This document shows, one piece after another, positions 58,962 through 64,000 of a stretch of DNA of 64,000 bases (positions within the stretch are counted from its first letter, which is position 1; every line of letters starts with the position of its first letter). The DNA lies in assembly GCF_000716445.1 (NCBI RefSeq), contig NZ_JNWK01000051.1:1-64000 (forward strand), given 5' to 3'. The notes beneath the pieces were generated by a model. That model saw only the letters and a list, made by a program, of their open reading frames with translations. It had not been told where the DNA came from and ran no database searches. This DNA comes from Streptomyces wedmorensis (GTDB lineage Bacteria; Actinomycetota; Actinomycetes; Streptomycetales; Streptomycetaceae). Made by a program: the position numbers and the translations under genes.

Positions 58962-59987
58962 ATGGAGGACACGACCAAGATCGCCTTGGCGGCCGCGGTC
59001 GCCGGGGGCTACGTACTCGGGCGGGCGAAGAAGGGACGCCTGGCTTTCAGCCTGATCACGTACGCCGCAGGCCGCCGTCTCGGCCTCGACCCGAAGCAAC
59101 TCGCGACCGAAGGTCTCAAGAAGCTGAGCGAGATGCCTCAGGTGGCCGAGCTCGGCGAGCAGATCAAGGGTGAGGCGCTCGACGCGGGGCGCAAGGCCCT
59201 GGCAGCCACCGCGAACCGTCGGATGGCCGAACTCGCCGACTCTCTGCGCGAGCGCACGCTCGCCCTCGGACAGGGCGGCGAGGACGCCGCGGACGAGGAG
59301 GAGGAGGAGTACGAGGACGAGGACGAGGACGGCGACTACGAGGAAGAGCCCGAAGAGGGCGAGGAGCCGTACGAGGACGAAGAGGGCGAAGAGGAGGGAG
59401 AAGAAGAACCGGAAGAAGGAGAAGAGGAGGAGGACGAGGAACCGGGTCCCGACGAGCCCACCGCCGAAGAGGAACCCGAGGAAGAGGAAGGCGAGGAGGA
59501 AGAGGAAGAACCTCCCGCTCGCCGTCGCCCCGCCCGCCGTTCCGCCCCCGCTGCTCCGTCCAAGGCCGCCCAGCGCCGCACCCCGGCCCGCAAGGCCGCT
59601 CCGGCACGGAAGGCCGCCTCGGCAAAGGAGGCTGCCCCCGCCAAGAAGGCGACCCCCGCCAAGAAGAGGGCCCCGGCCAAGAAGACCTCGAGCGCCACGA
59701 CGAAGGCACCGGCGCGGAAGGCCGGCGCCGGCACGACGGGAAAGCGCGCCTCGACCACGGCGAAACGCAGCACCCCCGCCAAGAAGACCGCCGCCAAGAG
59801 CACCACCACCAAGAGCACTGCCGCCAGAAAGACCGCGGCCAAGAAGACCGCGGCGAAACCCGCCGCGAAGAAGACGGCGGCGAAGAAGACGACGGCGAGT
59901 TCGAGGCGTGCCCCGGCGTCCAAGCCCGCGGCGAAAAAGACCGCCGCCACCAAGACGGCCCGCCGCAAGCCCACCGCGCGGAGGTGA
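58962..59987 (+). CDS. Acidic/histone-H1-like block protein adjacent to gvp genes
   Basis: 341 residues in three parts. Residues 1-105 are an ordered, partly hydrophobic helical region ('KIALAAAVAGGYVLGRAKKGRLAFSLITYAAGRRLGLDP', 'KKLSEMPQVAELGEQIKGEALDAGRKAL'). Residues ~108-190 are extremely acidic (Glu/Asp runs). Residues ~195-341 are lysine/alanine/proline repeats of the histone-H1 or Alba-tail type (KAAPAKKATPAKK...). Close homologues beside gvp genes are sometimes misannotated as DNA primase. It may correspond to GvpY of described streptomycete clusters, which I infer only from position. Confidence 0.75.
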   Translation: MEDTTKIALAAAVAGGYVLGRAKKGRLAFSLITYAAGRRLGLDPKQLATEGLKKLSEMPQVAELGEQIKGEALDAGRKALAATANRRMAELADSLRERTLALGQGGEDAADEEEEEYEDEDEDGDYEEEPEEGEEPYEDEEGEEEGEEEPEEGEEEEDEEPGPDEPTAEEEPEEEEGEEEEEEPPARRRPARRSAPAAPSKAAQRRTPARKAAPARKAASAKEAAPAKKATPAKKRAPAKKTSSATTKAPARKAGAGTTGKRASTTAKRSTPAKKTAAKSTTTKSTAARKTAAKKTAAKPAAKKTAAKKTTASSRRAPASKPAAKKTAATKTARRKPTARR

Positions 59988-59990
59988 ACC

Positions 59991-61025
59991 ATGGCCACCA
60001 ATCGTGCAGCCGACGGCGACAAGTCCGGCTTCGACCGGCTGATGGACGAAGCCTCCTCGTATCTGGCGACTCGCGCCGACCAGATCGCCGACAAGGCCGT
60101 GGACAAGCTGGGCGACCTGACCGACGGCCTCACCGACGTCGCCGAGAACGGCGGCCGCCTCGGGGACCTCGGCGGCCGCCTCCTCAAGGGGGATTCCCCC
60201 CTGAAGGCCATCGTCGGGCAGACGCTCGGCGGCCTCAAGGACAAGGTCAAGGACGTGGGCTCCGGACTGCTCGGCGGCAAGAAGAAGAGCCGCAAGAGCG
60301 GCGGCAAGGCCATGAACATCATCGAGGCCGTCGACGTCGGCGTACCTCTCCGCACGGCCTACGACCACTGGACGCAGTACGAGAACTTCAGCAGCTTCGC
60401 CAAGGGAGTGCGGAGCGTCTCGCAAAGTGACGACACGACCACCGACTGGAAGGTCAAGGTCGGCCCGTCCACCCGTGGCTGGAAGGCCACCGTCGAGGAG
60501 CAGATACCGGACGACAGGATCGTCTGGTCCTCACAGGGGCCCAAGGGATCCACCCGCGGATGCGTGAGCTTCCACGAACTCGCGCCTTCCCTCACGCGGA
60601 TCCTCCTGGTCGTCGAGTACTACCCGTCCGGCCTCTTCGAGAAGACCGGCAACCTGTGGCGGGCCCAGGGCCGGCGCATGCGCCTGGACCTGAAGAACTT
60701 CGACCGCTATGTCACGCTCACCAACGAAGAGCCGGACGGTTGGCGCGGGGAGATCGAGGACGGCGAAGTCGTCGTCACCCACGAGGAAGCCCTCGACGAG
60801 GAAGAGGCCGAAGGCGGCGCCGAGCCGTCCGAGGAGGACTGGAACGAGGAGGACGAAGAAGGCGAGGAGAGCGAAGAGGCCGAAGAGCGCGAAGAGGGTG
60901 AGGAGGGCGACGACGGCGAGGAGAGCGAAGACCAGGAGGAGCCCCTCGGCGAGGAGGAAGAAGAGTACGAGGAGGACTCTTACGACGAAGACGAAGAGCC
61001 CAGCCTCGCAGGACGCCGACGCTGA
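59991..61025 (+). CDS. SRPBCC protein with acidic tail, adjacent to gvp genes
   Basis: 344 residues. Residues 1-~105 form a helical, amphipathic region ('QIADKAVDKLGDLTDGLTDVAENGGRLGDLGGRLLKGDSPLKAIVGQTLGGLKDKVKD'). Residues ~108-260 form an SRPBCC/START domain ('IIEAVDVGVPLRTAYDHWTQYENFSSFAKGVRSV', 'GWKATVEEQIPDDRIVWSSQGPKGSTRGCVSFHELAP'). The last ~80 residues are almost purely acidic (Glu/Asp). Starts 3 nt after the previous gene's stop, so the two are co-translated. May correspond to GvpZ of streptomycete clusters (inferred). Confidence 0.78.
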   Translation: MATNRAADGDKSGFDRLMDEASSYLATRADQIADKAVDKLGDLTDGLTDVAENGGRLGDLGGRLLKGDSPLKAIVGQTLGGLKDKVKDVGSGLLGGKKKSRKSGGKAMNIIEAVDVGVPLRTAYDHWTQYENFSSFAKGVRSVSQSDDTTTDWKVKVGPSTRGWKATVEEQIPDDRIVWSSQGPKGSTRGCVSFHELAPSLTRILLVVEYYPSGLFEKTGNLWRAQGRRMRLDLKNFDRYVTLTNEEPDGWRGEIEDGEVVVTHEEALDEEEAEGGAEPSEEDWNEEDEEGEESEEAEEREEGEEGDDGEESEDQEEPLGEEEEEYEEDSYDEDEEPSLAGRRR

Positions 61026-61365
61026 GGTCCCGCACCGCTGGAGCGTGTGGCCGTGCTTGCCCGCACGGCCACTGTCTCGCGTTCGCTCGCCCTCTCTCGG
61101 GTCCTCCTCTCCGCCACCCTCCCCCTTCGATGCCCCCTCCGACCCTCCTCTGCCACCCTCTCCCCTCCGGCCCTCCGGCCCTCCCTGCCGCTCCTCTGCC
61201 GCCCTCCGGCCCATTTCCCTGCCGCGACCTCGCCCGACCGCTGCAGCGCCCCTGCCGCGGCTCCTGGAGCGGTCGCGCCTGGCCCGGGCCCCGGAGCGGT
61301 CGCGGCGCCGGGGCAAGGGGCGGCCGACGGCTCCCGCCGTCGGCCGCCCCTCAGCCTGTTGACGA
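61026..61365. other. Pyrimidine-rich intergenic region
   Basis: About 290 bp of C/T-rich low-complexity DNA (ctccgccaccctcccc-type), followed by a terminator hairpin. No gene on either strand. Confidence 0.6.
61317..61350. terminator. Terminator hairpin between gvp-adjacent genes and CsbD
   Basis: A perfect 15-bp stem GGGGCGGCCGACGGC/GCCGTCGGCCGCCCC with a 4-nt loop. It serves the convergent genes on both sides. Confidence 0.88.
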
Positions 61366-61539
61366 TCAGTGCTTGAGGGTGTCCTTCGCCTTCTGCATGG
61401 TCTGCTTCGCGTCGCCCGCGATCTGCTCGGCGCGGCCCTTCGCCTCCAGGCTCTCGTTTCCGACAGCCTTGCCGGTGACCTCCTTCGCCTTGCCCTTGAC
61501 GGTCTTGCCCACGTTCTTGGCCTTCTTCCCAGTGGCCAT
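61366..61539 (-). CDS. CsbD-family stress protein
   Basis: 57 residues: 'MATGKKAKNVGKTVKGKAKEVTGKAVGNESLEAKGRAEQIAGDAKQTMQKAKDTLKH'. It matches the CsbD consensus (K-V-K-E-x-T-G-K-A-x-G-N-x-x-L-E-A-K-G). The ATG five codons inside the longer frame was chosen because GGAGGTGA lies just upstream of it. A second CsbD-like gene is at 54049. Both probably belong to the stress regulon that includes the gvp genes. Confidence 0.93.
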   Translation of the reverse strand: MATGKKAKNVGKTVKGKAKEVTGKAVGNESLEAKGRAEQIAGDAKQTMQKAKDTLKH

Positions 61540-61669
61540 CCCAGTCACCTCCAAAGAGAGCTATGGGTTCGCTACCCACAGACAACAGAACAAAGCGCGC
61601 CTAAAGGGGCGGATACGGGCCCCTTCGCAGGGTTGCAGGGATCAGGGGGGCGGTGAACTCTGGAGCACG

Positions 61670-61909
61670 TCAGTCGCGCTCACGCTGCCCCGTCTGCTCC
61701 TCCCGCCCCTTGCCGGGGCGCTGGCGCTTGACCGTATGACCGTCGGCGCCCTGCGGATCCGCATCGCCCGCTCGGCCTGAAACGGCCTCGCGCGCCTCCT
61801 CCCGGGCCGCCTCGTCGCCGCTCTCGCCCTTGGCGTGCGCCGGAGTGGTACGGGCCTCCCGGCCCCTCCCGGCGCCCCCGCGCCCGTCCTCGTGCCGCTT
61901 CTCGTTCAC
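61670..61909 (-). CDS. Small charged hypothetical protein
   Basis: 79 residues with a GTG start preceded by AAGGAGG at 5 nt, an excellent ribosome binding site. The composition is almost wholly Arg, Glu, Gly, Asp and Ala ('RHEDGRGGAGRGREARTTPAHAKGESGDEAAREEAREAVSGRAGDADPQGADGHTVKRQRPGKGREEQ'), so it is probably disordered. It follows the DUF6479 gene by 37 nt in the same direction. Confidence 0.6.
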   Translation of the reverse strand: MNEKRHEDGRGGAGRGREARTTPAHAKGESGDEAAREEAREAVSGRAGDADPQGADGHTVKRQRPGKGREEQTGQRERD

Positions 61910-61946
61910 GCTTCCTCCTTCACTCGGCGTCGGAGCGGGACACACG

Positions 61947-62171
61947 TCATCGATCCGGCCGCTCTTGCGGCGCCTGCCAGGAATCCCGCCTCGCCGCCGC
62001 AGCCGGCGGCTGGGCGACGCGTGCGGACCTCCGGCTCCGGGCGACACGCCGGGTGCCCCACCAGAACGCCGCGATCAGAACAGCCACCAGCACCACCCCC
62101 ACCAGGATGAGGAGGAGCGAGGACGACCCGCTCGCGGCCAGATCGGAGGCGGTCACACTCGAGAGAGGCAT
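61947..62171 (-). CDS. DUF6479-type single-helix membrane protein
   Basis: 74 residues: one transmembrane helix 'SSSLLLILVGVVLVAVLIAAFWWGTRRVARSRRSARVAQPP' followed by a basic cytosolic tail. Such proteins are recurrent in Streptomyces stress loci. GGAAGGAAGG upstream of the ATG. Confidence 0.7.
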   Translation of the reverse strand: MPLSSVTASDLAASGSSSLLLILVGVVLVAVLIAAFWWGTRRVARSRRSARVAQPPAAAARRDSWQAPQERPDR

Positions 62172-62574
62172 GAATCGACCTTCCTTCCGAATGGAAAACT
62201 GGGCATATCGTAGCGATTCGGCTGCTACCCCGCCTCAGGCAGACCAATCAGGGAGCAGCCCAACCCCCTTCGCCCCCTACTGGGACCAAGGTGTCACCGA
62301 GGCCAGAGGGGAAGGAGTCCTCTGGCGGGCGGCCCGTTCTGCGACGAAGCGCCTCGACCAGCCCAGCCCCCGCCGGTCCAGCCCAGCCCAGTCCAGCCCC
62401 TCCCCGCTCCGGCTCGCCCCGCCCCTCCCCGCTCCGCCTCGCCTCGCCTCCTCGCCTCGCCTCCTCGCCTCGCCTCGCCTCGCCTCGCCTCGCCTCGCCG
62501 ACAGCGAACGTCCTTGGCTTCAGAGCGTGTTGTGTGAAAGCTGGGAGGACACACCCCGGATCCCGGAGGCCCCC
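62172..62574. other. Intergenic region with GCCTC microsatellite
   Basis: No gene on either strand. It includes a 5-bp tandem repeat (GCCTC, interrupted by CTCCTC) at 62436-62499 and C/T-rich runs before it. Upstream region of the haemoglobin gene. Confidence 0.7.
62436..62499. repeat. 5-bp tandem repeat GCCTC
   Basis: About 12 units with two interruptions by CCTC. Located about 75-140 nt before the haemoglobin TTG start. Confidence 0.85.
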
Positions 62575-63033
62575 TTGAGCGCCGAACACACGAACACACT
62601 CTACGAAGCGGTGGGCGGCGCCGACACGCTGCGCCGGCTCTCCGAGACGTTCTACAAGGGGGTGCTGGCCGATCCTCTCCTCGCACCCGTGTTCGCCGAC
62701 TTCACCGCCACCCACGTGGAGCACGTCGCCGTGTGGCTGGCCGAGGTCTTCTCGGGGCCGGCCGACTTCACCGCGGAGCTCGGCGGGCACCAGGCACTGC
62801 TCCGTGCCCATCTGGGGCTGGAGATCACGGAGGAACAGCGTTCGCGCTGGATGGAGTTGATGTCGGCGGCAGTGGAGAGGGAGCTGCCGGACGACGCGTT
62901 GCTGCGCCGTCGGGTGCTGGAGTACTTCGACTGGGGCACCCGTATCGCCAAGGACGTATCAGCGTCGACACCGGGTTCGGATCTGGGCGAGCCCGGCCCC
63001 ACCCCACGCTGGGGTTGGGACGGCCTGGCCTGA
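62575..63033 (+). CDS. Group II truncated haemoglobin
   Basis: 152 residues starting at TTG, decided by GGAGG 5 nt upstream. The globin fold is clear: 'TLYEAVGGADTLRRLSETFYKGVLADPLLAPVFADFTATHVEHVAVWLAEVFSGP' (Phe at B/CD positions; proximal His in the GGHQALLRAHLGL region) and 'RWMELMSAAVERELPDDALLRRRVLEYFDWGTRIA' with the Trp of group II at G8. It binds haem and O2/NO. The C-terminal ~25 residues are Ser/Gly/Pro-rich. Promoter region carries a GCCTC microsatellite. Confidence 0.9.
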   Translation: MSAEHTNTLYEAVGGADTLRRLSETFYKGVLADPLLAPVFADFTATHVEHVAVWLAEVFSGPADFTAELGGHQALLRAHLGLEITEEQRSRWMELMSAAVERELPDDALLRRRVLEYFDWGTRIAKDVSASTPGSDLGEPGPTPRWGWDGLA

Positions 63034-63144
63034 CCCTTCGGGGCACTGGAGCCAAAGTTCACTGAGCTGGGCTCGGAAAGGCGGAGGACGTGGGGCCGCC
63101 GAGCCGGGAAAGGCGCGGCGGAGTGCGCCCACACCCTGAGGGGC

Positions 63145-64000
63145 TCACTTCGCCATGGCGCGGTAGGCCGCCACCGTTCGCTCCAGCGCCTCCTCGACGG
63201 GGGTGGCGGTGGCGCCCAGCAGGTCGCGGACGAGGGTGGAGTCGACGACGAACGGTTCGGCGAACTCGTACTGCATCTCGATGAGTTCACGCACTGTGCG
63301 GTTGACCGCGCCGAGCGCGTAGAGGGCGATCGTCGGCATCCGGCGCAGGCGGGCGGAGCCGGGACGGCCGGTGGCGCGGTGGGCCAGGTCGACGAGCTGG
63401 CGTGTGGTGCGGGTGTGCGGGTCGTTGGGGAGGTGCCAGATGCGGCCAGGGGCGTCGGGGTGGCGACCGAGGAGGGCGAGGGTCTCTCCGATGTCGGGGA
63501 TGAAGGTGTAGGTGTGCGGCTGGTCCGGATCGCCGAGGACGGTGGCGGTACGGCCGGCCAGGAGCGCGGGGAAAACCAGGTCGCCCAGGTTGGACTGGGC
63601 GCCGCCGCGCGGCCCGAAGTAGTCGGAGGCGCGGCCGATCGCCACCTCCACGCGCCCGGCCTTGTGCGCGGCGAGCAGATCCTGGGCCATCCGGCCGCGG
63701 AGCCGCCCCTTGCGGGTGGTCGCGGCGTCGGGGGTCTCCTCGGTGAACGGTCGGCCGCCGGGAGGCCCGTAGCTGTAGACGTTGTCCATCGAGACCATGC
63801 GGGCGCCGGACGCCTCGGCCGCGGCGAGAACACCGGCCTGGAGTGCGGGGAACTCCTGCTGCCAGCGGTGATACGGCGGGTTGAGCGCCTGGTAGACGAC
63901 GGCCGCGCCGGCTGCCACGGCGGTGGTGAAGGCGGGATCGGCAGCGTCGCCGGCCGCGACCTCTACGCCGTCGGGGACGTCCGCGCGGCCGGACCGGTTC
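63145..64000 (-). CDS. NAD-dependent epimerase/dehydratase family protein (5' end beyond window)
   Basis: At least 285 residues, continuing past the right edge. Recognisable parts are 'VVYQALNPPYHRWQQEFPALQAGVLAAAEASGARMVSMDNVYSYG' (Y of the YxxxK core with an unusual spacing), 'AIGRASDYFGPRGGAQSNLGDLVFPALLAGRTATVLGDPDQPHTYTFIPDIGETLALLG' and a C-terminal substrate-binding part. An extended SDR; the N-terminal GxxGxxG is outside the window. Substrate unknown. Confidence 0.85.
   Translation of the reverse strand, partial: NRSGRADVPDGVEVAAGDAADPAFTTAVAAGAAVVYQALNPPYHRWQQEFPALQAGVLAAAEASGARMVSMDNVYSYGPPGGRPFTEETPDAATTRKGRLRGRMAQDLLAAHKAGRVEVAIGRASDYFGPRGGAQSNLGDLVFPALLAGRTATVLGDPDQPHTYTFIPDIGETLALLGRHPDAPGRIWHLPNDPHTRTTRQLVDLAHRATGRPGSARLRRMPTIALYALGAVNRTVRELIEMQYEFAEPFVVDSTLVRDLLGATATPVEEALERTVAAYRAMAK

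Noticed and set aside
58962..59987. DNA primase
   Set aside because: Some homologues carry that label, but no primase zinc ribbon or TOPRIM motif is visible; only a helical start, an acidic block and an H1-like tail.

Overview
The window is high-GC DNA from an actinomycete, almost certainly Streptomyces. The signs are third-position GC bias in every gene, frequent GTG and occasional TTG starts, many TetR/MarR/MerR/AraC regulators beside single-enzyme genes, DUF families common in streptomycetes, and a gas-vesicle (gvp) cluster of the streptomycete layout (O-A-F-G-J-L-S-K). The gene mix is mostly accessory and stress-related rather than housekeeping. IS remnants, a degenerate tRNA-like element and several truncated genes in the left third point to past insertion and deletion.

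Layout. 1-9 kb: a transposase tail, a degenerate tRNA, a MerR/short-chain dehydrogenase pair with a textbook 19-bp-spacer operator, a PEP-mutase/isocitrate-lyase-like gene, a VOC protein, small membrane/hypothetical genes, a secreted peptidase-like hydrolase, an AraC regulator, an IS5-type transposase remnant and a GNAT protein. 9.1-12.1 kb: a 1005-residue trypsin-like protease/NB-ARC ATPase/TPR protein with intact catalytic residues, the architecture of prokaryotic NLR-like immune sensors. 12.5-20 kb: hydrolases and an RNase II-type gene, with two TetR modules; one of these controls a decayed haloalkane-dehalogenase-like gene. 20-30 kb: peptidase-fold and hypothetical genes, a DUF2238 membrane protein, a DedA protein, a SUKH protein, a GAF/PAS/GAF/PP2C phosphatase, an SRAP protein and an FKBP isomerase. 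30-43 kb: TetR/DUF4345 and MarR/old-yellow-enzyme pairs, a TPR membrane protein, metallo-beta-lactamase fold, Imm10, LysE, an AraC-GyrI regulator and DinB.

43-48.4 kb is a leftward run (ChrB-like, MFS exporter, short-chain dehydrogenase with an arginine-rich repeat tail, SRPBCC, FAD desaturase-like oxidoreductase), and several members overlap. 48.5-53.6 kb carries assorted single genes, including a TetR gene whose promoter region holds six perfect 17-bp repeats.

53.8-62.2 kb is the most coherent block. A leftward gvp operon (gvpO-A-F-G-J-L-S-K, with four ATGA stop/start overlaps) lies back to back with two rightward genes that encode charged, low-complexity proteins. Two CsbD-like genes, a GlsB/YeaQ membrane protein, a DUF6479 protein and two small charged proteins flank it. 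Acidic and basic tails recur through the block (GvpA, GvpO and both divergent proteins). The right end has a truncated haemoglobin and a partial nucleotide-sugar-epimerase-like gene.

A window-wide oddity is the number of short tandem repeats: 5, 6, 7, 9, 10, 17 and 24 bp units. They sit in promoters, across a stop codon, at a start codon and in frame at protein ends.
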